This document shows, one piece after another, positions 42,836-55,905 of a DNA stretch of 64,000 nt. The stretch is from the NCBI GenBank assembly GCA_001599815.1, contig BCIA01000001.1:5662978-5726977 (forward strand), given 5' to 3'. The stretch's first letter is position 1. The number at the start of each line of letters is the position of its first letter. The translations under genes were made by a program, and so were the position numbers. Origin of the DNA: Furcasterigmium furcatum (lineage: Eukaryota > Ascomycota > Sordariomycetes > Glomerellales > Plectosphaerellaceae). Under the pieces are notes generated by a model that worked only from the letters and a program-made list of their open reading frames with translations, was not told where the DNA came from and searched no databases.

Positions 42836-45110
42836 CTCGGCGAAGTCGTCGCGTGGTTGCTGGGGTGTTGGAGCAAGTCGGCAGCTGTGTTGCCACTCTG
42901 GGCCTGATTGATATCTGGACTACGTCTCAGCAAGAGTTCGTGAAGGAGCGCGCTGCGATGGTGTCTATCTGTCATATGTGACGCAGGCGCAAGCGAGCAC
43001 ATGAGAGGTAGAGAAGAGGACAAGAATGTGACAGGGCGAAGACGGGGGGATGACGACAGGTGAAGGAGGTCAAGGTGGTTCGCCAAGTACTCACCGTGCG
43101 CTGGTTGTTCAACCACACTACTAAACAGCTTTCGGATGAGACCCAGTACGGGTGGCGCAGAGCTGTTTCGGGTTTTGAGAGGGAGCCGAGACGTGCAAGC
43201 TGTGAGTACCTAGGTGTTTCTACGTCAGTCAAGCTGGAAAAGCAAGGAGATCTGAGCCGACATGAGATGAACGTGAGACCGTGGGTACGAAGATGCCGGC
43301 CTCGGGAGATCGATCGCGTGTTGGTTTTTTATGCACTCACCTCGTTCGACAGACAAGAGACTATTAGAGAATATCCTTGGCAGGGTCTTCTTTGAAGGAA
43401 GGCAAGGGTGTGTGGCAGAGTAGAGTAGGATCGGGGAGGAGGAGGCCGTCAAGAAAAGATTGAAGGAGGAGAGCTGGAGTAGTGAGAGGGTGATGACGAG
43501 GACGAGGCCCAAGAATCTTGCGCTAGAATCGACCTAGCGTCGTGGTTATGGCCGGGGAAGGCCAAGCTTGAGCCTCCAGATGGGTTGAGGGGGTGTCTGA
43601 CGAGCGCGGACTAGGTGCTGGAAGCTGGTGTCGGGTGATTTCAAACGGAGGTCATGGTTGCTGGCGTGGTGGATGGCCTAGCAAAGTGAAGCTCAGGCAG
43701 CGCGCTGGAAGGTGACGACTTGCACCGCGCTGCCCATGACGACACCCCCGAGCACGGCCATTGACTGCCGGCGATGCTCCATAGCCCAGCTAATCGCGGC
43801 TGTTGATTTGCTGTCGAGACAAGACTAACTGGGCACCAACAGCCTCTAGCGGGTGAGCCAACCGGATTTGCACCGTTCAAGTGGGGTCGACCGCTGTGTC
43901 GTGGCCCCGAGACTGTTCGGAGGGTCCCGCCGCGCTACGTCATTTCCATGCTCTCACCTGTGACCCTGCACGTCTCTCATCTTGAGTGCTCGTGGTAACT
44001 AGGTAGGCGGATGAAAATGAATAAATGAAAATGATTGGTTTCGATGTATCCATTATAACGGTATCATAGTTCTTGGGGGCGGCCTGCTCATGACCGACCA
44101 ACACACGTCCAACATAGTTGCAGACGTGTATGTAAATCAGGAGCTCGATCCCCATGTTTAACCCCGAAATCGATCTGCTGCGCCCCGTTCCGCAAACCTG
44201 GATACGTGGTGTGAGAAAGGGTCTGTACCAAGGCGCAAGGTCACGGCAACCTGCTTGTTACCGAAGATCCTCAACATAGTGTGTCACATGTGCGGCCCTC
44301 CTCCGCAGAGCATCCGTAGGTTGAGGCACAACGGCGAGATGTGCTCCGTACTCGAACAAGTACAACCGCGTCGAGTATTTCTGGAGTTGGAAGCCTTTCT
44401 TTGATGTAATCACTGACTTCCTCCGCGCTTAACACCCCTCAAGTAAACCTCGCGACTGTCTATGGTAAACCCCAACATTGCTCAGGAGTCAGGAGCATAA
44501 TCTGTTTGTCACGAAAAGCAACCATTCATTCATGGTGCGTCGCTGGTGAGCTCTGTCTAGCCAGCTTAAGAAAAAAACCGAACTTGATGTAGACAGATTC
44601 GAAGTCTCTCGTCGCTCGGGCCCTTCACAACGAGAAGTTAGTGAAGGAGGCACGAGGGTCGCCAAATACATGGCCGGTTCAGTTGTATTGCTGTCGAAAT
44701 AGGTTCTCTCAAACTACCTTACTTCAAGTTGATCATGCAGTCCTTAAAATTACCTCCAGATAAACAGGACGCTATCTCAATTTTCTGAAGTCTCCGAGAG
44801 AGGCCATCTCAATTGTATGAGGCTCGATCTGAAGTCTGGTCGACTTGGGCCTCCCTCATTTGACACTGACTCTCACTGACTCTGTCAAAGCATCCTCGAG
44901 GCAACACCGAGGCCCGTGCGTGCATCGCCATCTCAGTGTCGGGTTCGCTGGCGGGTCTTCCCGTCCACCAAAGCTCTGGGCAGCTAGTGGATCTTTAATG
45001 CAACTTCCTCCAACCATTGCTCCTCGAATATTTTACTAAGCTCCTCCAATCCTACGAGTCTCCTCGCGATATCTCCAATATTCCGGAACTGATCAGCCCT
45101 GACGCTCTCA
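42836..45110. other. Divergent intergenic region, 2.3 kb
   Basis: This lies upstream of the SUR7-like gene (minus) and LIP2 (plus). Purine-rich sequence next to the SUR7-like start corresponds to a CT-rich leader on the minus strand. No supported gene or tRNA is seen. Confidence 0.45.
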
Positions 45111-46118
45111 ATGCGGCCACTCTCTGTACATATCAAGCTCCCAAGGACTTTACTTTCTCAGAGGTTGAGGACCCGCCAGGTATCAACCCTCGCAGAGCGC
45201 CTCCAGCTCGACAATGAGTCTCCCAGCACCCTGACGCACATCCACCTCACCTCGAGCGAGCCGACATGCTATCCATCCTACGCCACCGCGGCGACTCTCC
45301 AGTCTGATCTGCGCCAGCTGTTTCTCTCCCAAAAGTCCGCCGCATCATCATCTACGGAAACGGCGCCACCGCCGCCCCCCCTCGTCCTCTCCTTCACTCC
45401 GACACCGACCTACACCCTCGGCCGCCGCCAGGGCTCCCTCAGCGACGAGAATGCGACCCGACTGAGCCGGCCGCTCTCCGTCGCTACGGATGAAGAACCA
45501 ACATTACATAATACCTACACACCCGCCATCGTCGAGACGGATCGCGGCGGCCTGACGACCTACCACGGCCCAGGCCAGATCGTCCTCTGGCCGATCCTCG
45601 ACATCCACAGCCCCCACCACAAGCAGTTCACAGTGCGCTCGTACGCGCGGTTGCTCGAGGAAGTCACACAAGCCACCCTCGCCCGCTTCAGGATCCATAC
45701 ATACCTGTCCGAGGCAGACCCGGGCGTCTGGGTCGGCAGGGCCCAACAAGCCGCCGCGGCCCCTGACACGCAGGAGCGCAAGATCGCGGCCCTGGGCGTC
45801 CATCTCCGGCGCCACATCACCGGCCTCGGCGTCGCGCTGAACATCGACATCAATGTCCGTGGTGACGAGGGCGTAAATCCCTGGGCGCGGTTCGTCCCCT
45901 GCGGCCTGGAAGGGAAGCAGGTCACCTGCATGCGCGAGGAGGTAGGCGCGGACAACTGGGCCAAGCTGGCAGGTACGTATCGCGATGCAGCGGCCCTCCG
46001 GCTTGAGATAGCACGGCTCTGGGCCCTAGAGCTGGGCCTACGTCTCGGCACTGCTCGACGAGCGTATCTATCCGTTGAGTCTAGTGACAGCACTACAGGT
46101 AATGGGGACCACGCCTAG
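45111..46118 (+). CDS. LIP2: Lipoyl(octanoyl) transferase, mitochondrial
   Basis: A single open frame of 335 residues. The Arg-rich N-terminus (MRPLSVHIKLPRTLLSQRLR) looks like a mitochondrial presequence. The LipB core includes TDRGGLTTYHGPGQIVLWPI, the catalytic Lys 224 in ERKIAALGVHLRRHIT, the substrate strand LGVALNIDI, and the catalytic Cys 264 in VPCGLEGKQVTCM. The enzyme transfers octanoyl from acyl-carrier protein to target proteins such as glycine cleavage H protein, before lipoyl synthase acts. Length and motif order are normal. A Gln/Ala-rich insert (WVGRAQQAAAAPDTQ) precedes the catalytic Lys. Confidence 0.92.
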   Translation: MRPLSVHIKLPRTLLSQRLRTRQVSTLAERLQLDNESPSTLTHIHLTSSEPTCYPSYATAATLQSDLRQLFLSQKSAASSSTETAPPPPPLVLSFTPTPTYTLGRRQGSLSDENATRLSRPLSVATDEEPTLHNTYTPAIVETDRGGLTTYHGPGQIVLWPILDIHSPHHKQFTVRSYARLLEEVTQATLARFRIHTYLSEADPGVWVGRAQQAAAAPDTQERKIAALGVHLRRHITGLGVALNIDINVRGDEGVNPWARFVPCGLEGKQVTCMREEVGADNWAKLAGTYRDAAALRLEIARLWALELGLRLGTARRAYLSVESSDSTTGNGDHA

Positions 46119-46705
46119 GTTTGTAGAGATAGTGTAGTAGATTCTAGACATCGTGGCACTCTCCACGACGAGTCTTCAATGGCATCCACCAGAAGAGGCT
46201 CTGGAATGCGCACTACTATTCCACACCTCATCATTGACGTACTTCATGCTGTGCGACAATCGAGGAAGGAGGGGCTTAAAGCTCCATGCTGACTACTAGT
46301 GCGGTGTCCCTCCAGATTTGTGCAACACGTCAGAAGCAATGAACGCGAGCTAAAAGTGATCATTCAGTGTCATCCCGAGTACAATGTGCTAGAAGGAAAC
46401 TTTTATCTGCACCAAACGGTTCAATCACACGCTCAACCGCTTAGACATGCATCTAACCCCCAATTACTAACCGTGGTATCCTCGCCGCAACATGACCCAA
46501 AACACCGTTGGAGGATGACATAGGGGCAGTGATCATTACACCTTAAAAGACAAAACCCATGAGAAAAAAGTTAGGAAACTCCGAAAGTGGTGTGCAGTGC
46601 CACCGAGGCGAGGTTGTCCGGATTCATATTTGTCGCAGAACCGGCTGAACCGCCTCACCAGGTTGCTCATTCACTCATGCTCGGTAATTCGCTCAGGTGC
46701 GCATC
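46119..46705. other. Convergent intergenic region, 587 bp
   Basis: This holds the 3' UTRs of LIP2 and the otubain gene. No gene is supported. Confidence 0.5.
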
Positions 46706-49540
46706 TCAATGCTCCGGTTTAACTCTAGACTTCTTCTTTCCAACGCTGCCGGTGCAACGGTCAGGGGTGTCGTCTTCAGGCATCCACTCCTCAGGATGGA
46801 AATGCGGGTTGTTGTAATGAGCCTTGTTGAAGTGGCTGTTCTTGAACATGGTCGTGGTGAAGCTCGGCTCCGGGAAAGGGGACTGCGGCAGCAGAGACGA
46901 ATCAACTGCAGGGTTCTTCAGATGGAAGCATTGGGAGCTGAATCGGAGTTGATAATCAACAGGTTGGTTCGCTTTGGTCGGGCCGCTTGAACTGGTCGAT
47001 GTAGGGGGCGTAGACTGAGACTGAGAAGAAGGAGCCGGCGTGGGACCGGCTGCCAAGGATGGCGGCGGCGGCGGGATGGGCTGTTGCAAGTGAGGCTCAG
47101 TGAAAGGGGTCTGCATCCAGGATGCTTGGGCAGAGGGGGCGTATGCGTCGTGCATTGGGGACGTGGGAGAAGATGCGGTCAATGAGGAAAGACCGGGTGT
47201 CGGCCCGCAGAAGCCGGGGAGCATGGCGAGTGAGCTGTAGTCGAGTGTCGCAAAATTATGCAGGGAAGTAGGCGGGTGGCTTGTGATTTGGTGGTGATGC
47301 GAAAAAGACGCGGCACGGTTGACCTGTAGGCTCACGGGCGCAGGTACTGGAGCAGGGGTTACCGTTTCAGCCGGATCTTTGTACAAAATGTCGTAATGAT
47401 CGGGGCGGAAGAGCAGGTAGATGATGGGGCCGAGAGTCATCGGGTCCTGGCCATTCGTCTCATCGGGGAACCGATAGGTGTTTACCAGAGACCCGGGTGT
47501 GCGGTCGAGATAGGCGATCTCCAAGACGAAGCCGATGGGCTTCAGGAGGATGTTGGAGAGCAGCATGATGCTCAGGTGGTCAATTTCCTTGTCCGGGACC
47601 TCAATGTTGAGGTGCGCCCAGCCGGCGACATCGCCGCCCGCATCGAGAAACGGCTCGTAATCGGCGGCGTTGCCCTTCAGCCATGCTCCAGCCAGGAGGC
47701 GCAGGTGGTAGACGATTGCATTGGAGCAGTCCCGGTCGTTGAAGCGTTGCATCAGAAGAGCCATGGCCGCCGTGGTGTCCGAGGCGATTTGCGCGAGTTC
47801 CTTGAGCAGATTGATGGTCTCGATGACCATGTCCTCGAAGAGCTCCAGGTCATAGCCGCCGTATGTGGAGAGGTAGTTGTTTAGACTTGTCAGTCGTGCA
47901 ACTTCATGATGCAGCTTCTCAGGATCGCCCGCGAGGACGAGGTGCTCAAAGTAACTGAATCCGATGGCTATAAGGTGTGGTCGTTAGCTGGGTTCAAGAT
48001 GAAGTACGCATCTCATCGCTGAAGCGTAACCAGGCCCTCCCTCAAACTCACCTCTCCAGCCACAGTTACCATCACCTTGCACAGGTCGAAAGTGAGAATA
48101 GGTTTGAGGTAGATTCTATGACGAGTCGAGGGGTCAGCGCCAATTCGTGAGCCTGCCGAGTGGTGCCACGAGGGTAGCGTCGAGGATACATACCACAGTC
48201 TTCTCGACATAGAACGGGTCGGCTTTGGCGTACTCCTCGGTGATCACATCGCTTGGGCGTTTGTCTCCGATCACCGGACCCTGGGGTGAAGTCAAGTCAG
48301 TGAAGAGGCCAAGACGACATTCATATTGGGTGGCAAGAGCATCGACGTGGTTGCGGCAGCGGGACCCTGTCCGAGATCTGAGTCGTCGGGACCGGGCCGT
48401 CCGGGGCGATTCAGATTGGGCGGCGGAGAGACAGAAAGGCCCGTCCGTTGGCGCCGATCACAGGCCCGGCCAAAGCGCGCAAATACGGCGGGGGAGAGAG
48501 TTGGAAAGAGGAGCTGGGGACATCCATCTCTCACTCACCTCGAGTTGGGGCTGATAGGTTTCGGCCGCCCTTTGCTGGGCGACGAGCTCGTCTTGGAAGG
48601 CGGTATCCGAGGTAGCATCACCGGCCATCTCGGCGGAGCGGGCGCGGTTTGAGGGGGTGGACGCGGCCGGGGTGGCGATGCTGACGGAATGGGATGATGG
48701 ATGGGCGGTCGCAGGGTAGGAGGATTGTATGGGGTCGTTGAGGGCGCTGGGGTTGTTGGAGGAAGAGGCGGCCGAGCCGGCAGGACTGGGAATGCTGTAG
48801 TTGTTGTTGGTATTGTAGTTGACTCGCTGCTGGTTGCACGAGGATGCAGGTTGAACAAAATGCGCAATCGGCGCGTTCGGGTTGTGGTGTGGAAGTGTGT
48901 GTGACGGCGGGGAAGGATGGTGATTGGGGGAGGGCGTGGTGGCATGAGAGAGATGCTGAATGCGCTGCTGCTGCTGCTGGCGAGAGTGGGCGTGGTGGGC
49001 ATGCGTCTGCACTTGTGCTACTAGTAGTTGATGGTGAGGCTGCTGCGACGAATGCGCCTGCCCCTGGCCCTGGTCATGCCCATGTTGATGAGTTGTCTGA
49101 GCAGGAGCAGCCCGAGAAGGCGCGGTGGGACCACGGCGGTGGGCAAGTGCGATGGGCGATGCGGCGGACCCGGCGGGATACAACAGGTGCTGCTGTTGGG
49201 GCCCGGGCTGCTCCTGCCCGTCAGCGCCCTGCGGACGTCCACTACGAGCGCCGCTCCTTCCCCCTGATTTGCGCAATACATCGCCAACCACCAATCCTCC
49301 ATCAACAAACTCGCCCTGGCCCACTGTGCCTCCTCGAGACGGCCCTCCAGGAGCCGTCCCCGCGACCGACGACGGCGTGAAACCGAAGGCGGGAGCTAGG
49401 TCGTCGCCGCGCCCACCGCCGCCGCCGCCACTGGGAAGATCGAGTGAGAAGCTGTCATATCCTGACTGCGATGGTGTCGACGGAGAAACACCGACGCCAT
49501 AGAACGACGTCGCGAATGGTGTTGACTGAGGCTGGAACAT
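46706..49540 (-). CDS. Otubain-like ubiquitin thioesterase (peptidase C65) with long disordered N-terminus
   Basis: Exons are 48539-49540, 48194-48280, 48052-48115 and 46706-47967, giving 804 residues. Introns are 258, 78 and 84 bp. Joins restore KTV-NLPQTYSHFRPVQGDGNCGWR and R-AIGFSYFEHLV. The first exon encodes 334 residues of low-complexity sequence, rich in Gly, Pro, His and Gln. The otubain core then shows GDGNCGWRA with Asp 378 and catalytic Cys 381, and a catalytic His in FRPDHYDILY near residue 574. The C-terminus (about 230 residues) is again Pro/Ser-rich. It should cleave ubiquitin chains. The long tails are unlike yeast Otu1-type enzymes. The start at 49540 is the first Met of the open frame and is uncertain. 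Confidence 0.88.
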
Positions 49541-52500
49541 GCTGCTGCTCTGCTCGGTTCTGCTCTGCTTGCTTTTTGTCGCTTCTGCTGCTCTCTACAG
49601 CGGATGATTTCCTCTTCGGGCCGCGGAAGTTCGACCTCTCCCACTGACTGGTCCCCTCAACGGATGATTCGATATGACAAGCGACCGCGGAGTCCACTGC
49701 CCCGCGGATCAGGGCCCAGGTATGCTCGGGGGGGATCTTCAAAGCCGGGATGTCGTTCGTTCTGCGCAAAAGCGTCGCAGTGTTATTTCCTCTCGTCTCA
49801 GGATGGCTTGGGAAAGTTGGTGGGAGACCAAAGAAAAAAAAATCCAAGTGGTAGCTCTTGTCCACCTCCTGTCCGTGAGAGGAGCAGAAGGAATGGCCCT
49901 GCGGCTTGCTCGTCGCCAACGGACAATTTTTCTGTGTCAATCTCTCTTGGGTCCTGGATCCCGGAGAACAACGATGAGCACAGTGGTGGCAATCCTTGGC
50001 CGATCCTCTCTCGGGGCCTTTTGCTGCGATCGGCAAGAACTGGCTGGCTACCGGCCGGGTGTGGTGTGGGAACGAGACGCAGCAAAGGCCGGACGACGAG
50101 CCTCTGAAGATCTCACTGCTGATTCAAGAGAAAGGCGCTGACCTCGCGCGCAAACCGAGAGAGATGAGAAGCGAGCGAACAGACGAGCCTGGGGGAGGGG
50201 GCAAATAAACGAGCGTTGCGGGAGGCGGGGGAATTGCCCTGGACAGTGGTGGTATTGCAGCGAAAGGCTCTTGGGTTGGACGACGACAACGACAACGTTC
50301 GAGACTGAGCATTCGGACTTGGGACGACTTTCAGAATGCCACCTGGCAGGCGACGCTGGGATTCAGTCCCGTCTTGAATGGTTTCTCTCTGGTGCTGGAG
50401 GTTCCTCCCCCGACGGCTACTGCTCCCGTCCTGCATTGATCCCGGCTCTCTCACTCTCTCGCCCTCTCTCGAGCGGAACGACTCTCTCTCCTAAGCGAGG
50501 ATAAAAACACTCTGTGGTGTCTCCAGGGTCTGTCTCCTGGCACCCCCTGGACGCACACCAGCATGTCAAGTCCGCTTCAGCACAGGCATGCGTCTCCTTA
50601 CCCCCGTGCGAGCACGCCGCCTGAAGCGGCTGAGGGTGGTCGACACCGTCTTCATGGCTCGCTTGCTCGCTCGATAGCATAGCATCGTCGACAAGCCGGG
50701 ATTCATTCGCGCCGCTGGCGTCTCACTGATCCGCAGCACGCACCGGTTCCGTGCCGTTACCCCCAACCTCTGATCATCCAGTTGCGGATCCCGTTAGATC
50801 CCCAGCTACCCAACAAAAACCCTCATGCAGCTGCGGAAGTCTCAATCATCGATCGCCGGTCCAAGGCAGAACTGCTGAGACGACGGGGTGGACGCGGCAG
50901 GCAAGGAGCGAGGGCTGCGCCGGGGCATCATGGCTTGCCTTGGGCTCGGCGCCTGGCTGGTTCCCCTTCTTTGTAAAGCGTTCTGGTAACCACCCCTGCG
51001 CATCCTCCAGAAAGTTCAGGAGACTAGCAGGGGACTGCAGGGTTGGCACAAGCAGCCGTCGGGATCGGCGCTCCCCAGTCCTTAACGGTTTCGGTTTCTA
51101 CTGTCACATCGACCTGCCAGCTCGCCAATCCTCACCTCATCCCCACATCTTGCTGGACTCCAGAAGTCAACATGCCTGCCGCCCAGCAGACTCGACGTCT
51201 AGTCTCCTCACCACGGACAGGGGCAAGCCCTTCGACATGGTACCTACACCCCCGATCCTTCCCCCGTGGGCTTTGCCAAATGACGCACGAGACGCTCGAG
51301 AGTTGAAGAGAGCCCGTCTCCCCCAGTCTGCGCCCACTGTGATATTGGAACCGGAGACGAGATTGGCAACGCCACAGAAGACGGGGCAGGCATACCGGCA
51401 CACCGGTTCGCGGCGGGTGGGCTCAATCTTCAGGATTTGCACATGAGCAGCCTCTGACCTCATCAACGTCGACATCGGCGATTCGAGAGGTGAGCCTATG
51501 GCCGGCTCCTGCGATGTAATACAAGAGCCGGCGTCTACTCCGTCGCCGCTCGAGACTGATGAAGACCTGGGACATGCCACAGGGGCGGACAGGTGATCAT
51601 GTGGGTAAGGGTATTAATAAAAGAGCCCGTTGCCGAAGCTCCCCTGGTGTGGGGTACACACCACGAGCGTCCTGAGCATGGCACAAATGGGCCACATTGA
51701 GGGCAACTTCATATATGCAGCACTTTGTTGGCACGCTCGCGGCTTGCTGCCGGTTGGTAGCCAACCAAGCAACCACTCTGGAGGGAGGGGTTCTCGACAC
51801 CTCGACCTGATCGAGTCCGCGTGCGGCATCGAAGACAAAGACCGACCGTGGCAGGAGGGAGCACGGCCAGGCAAACAGGGAAACGGGCATCGCGGATCGA
51901 CCGTATCACTGCGACCCTCGAGCGTCACATTCGACGAGGATGCAGCATTCGGCAATGGCGTACATATTATATGCATCAAGGAAAGCATAACAATGGCACA
52001 ACCCACCGAGATGGATACAGTCCCGCGTCACTTTGCGGATCTTTCTGACGGGAAGCTCCGTGGCGGGCGGGGACATCGAGAAGACCGGTTATCTTGGCCC
52101 TGGCAAGCTCAAGTCCTGATGGCGTTCAAATGAGCATCGCCCGTCGAGCACTACCTGCAGACCTCCGAGGGCCTAGATTCCGCAGCACAAGGCACCCTCA
52201 AAATCATGCGACAACTTCCATTACCTGTAACCATGCAAATGCGCCAAGATGGGACTAGAGGTCGAAGCTTGCTCCGGGTTCCGGTGGCACCTTACATGCA
52301 ATTTGGCAAAGAGAGGCGAACCACGCGGCGACACTGGTCGACTCGATGTCCGTCAGTGGCACAGTCACGCATGCCGACTGCTGATTGGGCGCAGCGGAAG
52401 CCTTGCGTGCCTAGAAGGGGAGAAAACGGAAGAGACCAGGCATGACCGGGGGGGCATATCTTCGACCGCGCCAGCCTCCCCTGTCTTGTGTTTCGCGGGG

Positions 52501-55500
52501 TCCCAGGGGCCTCTCTGGTGGCATCCAGGGTGCTGGCTGGCCTGGGCACAAGGAGCGGTGGTTGGCCTGGCATGTGTGACTGGAGGTGCGTTGCCGAACC
52601 ACGCGCACTTTGCCCGGTCGATGTGAGCGCTGTCAAGACAAAAAATACTCCGTGACGCCCCAGCACATGGGCTTGGAACGATGGCTCAGTCATTGGATGA
52701 TGGCTCTTTTTCCCCGTCTGGTTCCAGTCCCCTCCCGTCGGGTTGACAAGCTCGACAGAAGGACGCGCCAAATCCCGGCTGTATCAGCGGGCGGGCAGAT
52801 ACGGGGCTTGCAGGTCAAACGGCTGTCCAGTTTGATGACCGACCGGCCGGCAGCACTGCACATGCGTGCGTGCGGGCAAACAGAAATGTTGGCTTGTCTC
52901 ACGGCCGCCGTTGCGCGACCCGTCTCTCCCCAGACGCCCTCGGGTCTGCTGAGTGAGCTGGTATCTGGGAAAGGAGGAAAAGTCGCTCGTTGCCGGCTCC
53001 TTGTGCCGGGTTAGTGGCCGTAGCTCGACACTCGGGGATCTCTGCCAGAAACCCCTTTCCTCATCAGTACTCACTCGGCGGTCGAGAAGAACTCGGGGCT
53101 TCTGCATCGGGCGAGATGGTCTTTGTTTCCGAAGGAGCTCCAGCAGCATCTCACTGCTGGCGAGATCGCCCAGGTCGAACCAGGCCCTTTCGGCCCAGAC
53201 GGAACATCACCGGCAAGTGTGTTGCCCTGGAACGAGATTGGTACAACAAGGGCCCGACGTGCCGGAGCGCATCCCGCAGCTGGGCCGATTGCAACGTCCA
53301 GCTTCCCGGAAGGAATGCTGTCCGCATGGTGAAGGGTTCATCGACATGCGGTGTGCCTTTCCCCTGCCAGCTTGGAGGAAGAGAAAATTCCGACTGGTGA
53401 GGGTATCGTCTTGGGGTGTTCCCGATGGCTCAGCCCTGCTCATAGTGCAGCGATGGCTTGGGAGCTGCCCAGGAGCTTCCACGCCATGTTCGAAGCCGGC
53501 CCGCCGGCAGCATCGCCGCCACACACCGAGCGTCCTGAAGCCTCCCTGGCTCTCACGCCAGCGGCACCCAGGGACCGTTTCCTAGCCACAGTAACAGTGT
53601 ATCTCCCGAGAATACGACTTTGTAATGTCTCATCCGCTTGATCCTCGGCTGTCAGCCGCCCCTTGACCGACGTCGCCAATCCAAGGAGACTTATCCCGAG
53701 AGGCTGAATCGTGGAGCTCCATTGAGTGCTCAGCACCTATCTACTAATCCACAAGAATTCCTTTTATTATTAGCACGTGCGGACGCAGACCGGGTGCAGG
53801 GCACAAGGTGCCGCCGCTTGTTGATTCTGACAATCCCTGGCCGAGACCCTGTCCTCCCGCCGGATCTCAGATCCGCCTGCGACAACACGACATGACATGA
53901 CCAGCAAATCCATGCTGCCGCTCAAGAAACTCAACGTGTCAGAAACGGCGGCCCTTGAGACATATGTAGCAGTGCAACCGCGTCGAACATGCGGCCGTTG
54001 CCTGCTGTGCCATTTTCCCGCCATTTTCTTCCGAAATGTGCGCTTGGCGTGCAGCACGGCTCGTCATCATGCTACCCAGGACAAGGAGGCCCGTCATGCC
54101 AGCGTGTTTTGCTTGTATGTATGTACATACAGACCAGCGCTTGAACGGGGAAGACGCTCTGGGATCCGCGGCGCCGATCTGACGGCTGGGTGGCCAGCTG
54201 GCATACCGAGAGACCTGCAAGACAGCAGTGACAACCACACCTCGCTAGCCATGATTGCTCACCGGTGCTGGGCTCCCGAGATCGGTCCGGCGGGCACCAA
54301 GCAGGGGACATGCAGATCTACTGACTTGGCGTGCACGAGAATTGTCTGGACCACGTACACGTATCCAGGCACTTCGCTGGGCAAACGTCTCTGGGAGAGA
54401 GACTGGAATCCGCGGGAGCGGCGGGGATTTCTTCGTATGGACGGCTGCCGGGCTGTTGACGGGTGCTTGCAGCATGTATGTATGTATGATGCGAGCTCTG
54501 GGCACACACGGCTTGCTGCCAGAATTCTCCGGCGTCCCCATACCGGTGTAATCGCCTCTCGCCACTCAGCGAGCGTCAGTCTCGTAGGTATGCGATCGTA
54601 CCACTCGATCTTGACGGCTAGGCCGCCCCCTTTCGCGCGACACAGCGTGCGTGACATTCTGTCAATGAGGGGTACCTGGGTAGGTTGGCTGCCTTGGTCG
54701 TGCTTCACTAGACGACAAGCACATGAATGTGGCATATGTCGATCGCCGAGGGATTGAAATCCTTCGGCCGGGTGTGCTGTGCTGTGCTGTGCCAGCGCCA
54801 ACTTGCCGGCTTGACCTGCGCAGTCGGTCGATACATATGATGCGAGGACTCGAGATGTAATACGTGTAAAGAGCCCCAAGCAGGCCATCCATCCTGCCCG
54901 CCGCCGCCATGGACACTCCGGAACCCCGATTCCTCAGTTCCGGTTCCGTGTCTTGGCTGACCACAAGTCTCTTGGAGGGCTATAACACGAATATTTGGCT
55001 GACTATGGGCCAATCCCGCTGCCCTCCAAGCATGGATGGATGGCAGCGAGGGATTTGCCATGGCCCGCCGAGGGCATTCGCACCACGGGCACAATTTGAT
55101 CGGTCCGGTGGTACGACAGATAGCCGAACCAGGACCCTGAGTCGACACGTCGCAAATGTGACTCGTGGCCTGAGAGATTTACTCGGTGTAGTATCGTGCA
55201 CGCCGTAAGCACGTAAGCCAGGAGCCGCGCAGCACTTTACATCATGAGTGCTATGACTGGGGTATACTAGAGCGCTCTAACGTCTAACCTCCTGAGAAGT
55301 TGCGTACGATGCGCTCGCGAAACCGGCCCTAGGGTCCCTGATCTCGCCGGTTAGGAGGCATCTCGTCCCTTGGAGCCCGCTTCCCACCTCGCCTATCGAA
55401 CGAAAATGCCTCGCCACGCTCAAGAGCTTGCAGAAGACGGTAGCATAGCTCAGGACACGGGGAGGGCGCAGCGCAGAGGCGTCGAAACTCTCGGGGTGTT

Positions 55501-55905
55501 CCCGAAGGCTACCTACCAGAGCGAGCACCGCAAGCGACGGCCACCTAACACCACGCCCGTCCTCGACGTTTCAACTCCCACAAAGCATTGGACGGATACA
55601 ACCGTGGAAATTTGTGATTGAATTGCTGCGAAAGGCTCTCTTCCGTTATGGTTTAAGCAAGAGGAAGGAAGTCGTTGCTCGCAGCCAGATATGCTCTATG
55701 CAGGCAGATCATCAAGCACTCTCCCAGGGGCCCAAACTCTCATCGCAGCATCGATGCTTCTCGCACCCTCGGACGCCGCCCTCCGTATCGTGCCACATGG
55801 TTGACGTAGCTAGTTCTCTGGGTGCTCTCACGCCAGATTGATCTCCACCACCGGCTTGTCGGGGGTATCATCGCTCGAAGTCTTGTGCAGCTCGCCGTCG
55901 CAGTC
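49541..55905. other. 6.4-kb interval without a recognisable gene
   Basis: This lies between the otubain start and the CSN2 stop, both minus strand. Open frames reach 286 residues (53897-54757, plus) but none shows family sequence or low-complexity typical of real genes, and they overlap in several frames. Short tracts occur at 54117-54128 (GTATGTATGTAC type), 54475-54489 and 54773-54793 (GTGCT repeats). The first kilobase next to otubain may be its promoter and leader. Non-coding RNA genes or small spliced genes cannot be excluded. Confidence 0.5.
54773..54793. repeat. Short GTGCT-type microsatellite
   Basis: The sequence tgtgctgtgctgtgctgtg repeats a TGTGC unit about four times. Confidence 0.5.

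Noticed and set aside
42293..42907. Plus-strand 204-residue open frame
   Set aside because: It is Glu/Gly/Val-rich and antisense to the SUR7-like gene.
53897..54757. Plus-strand 286-residue open frame in the 6.4-kb gap
   Set aside because: Composition is Arg/Cys/His-mixed with no recognisable domain, and other frames of similar length overlap it. No support for coding.
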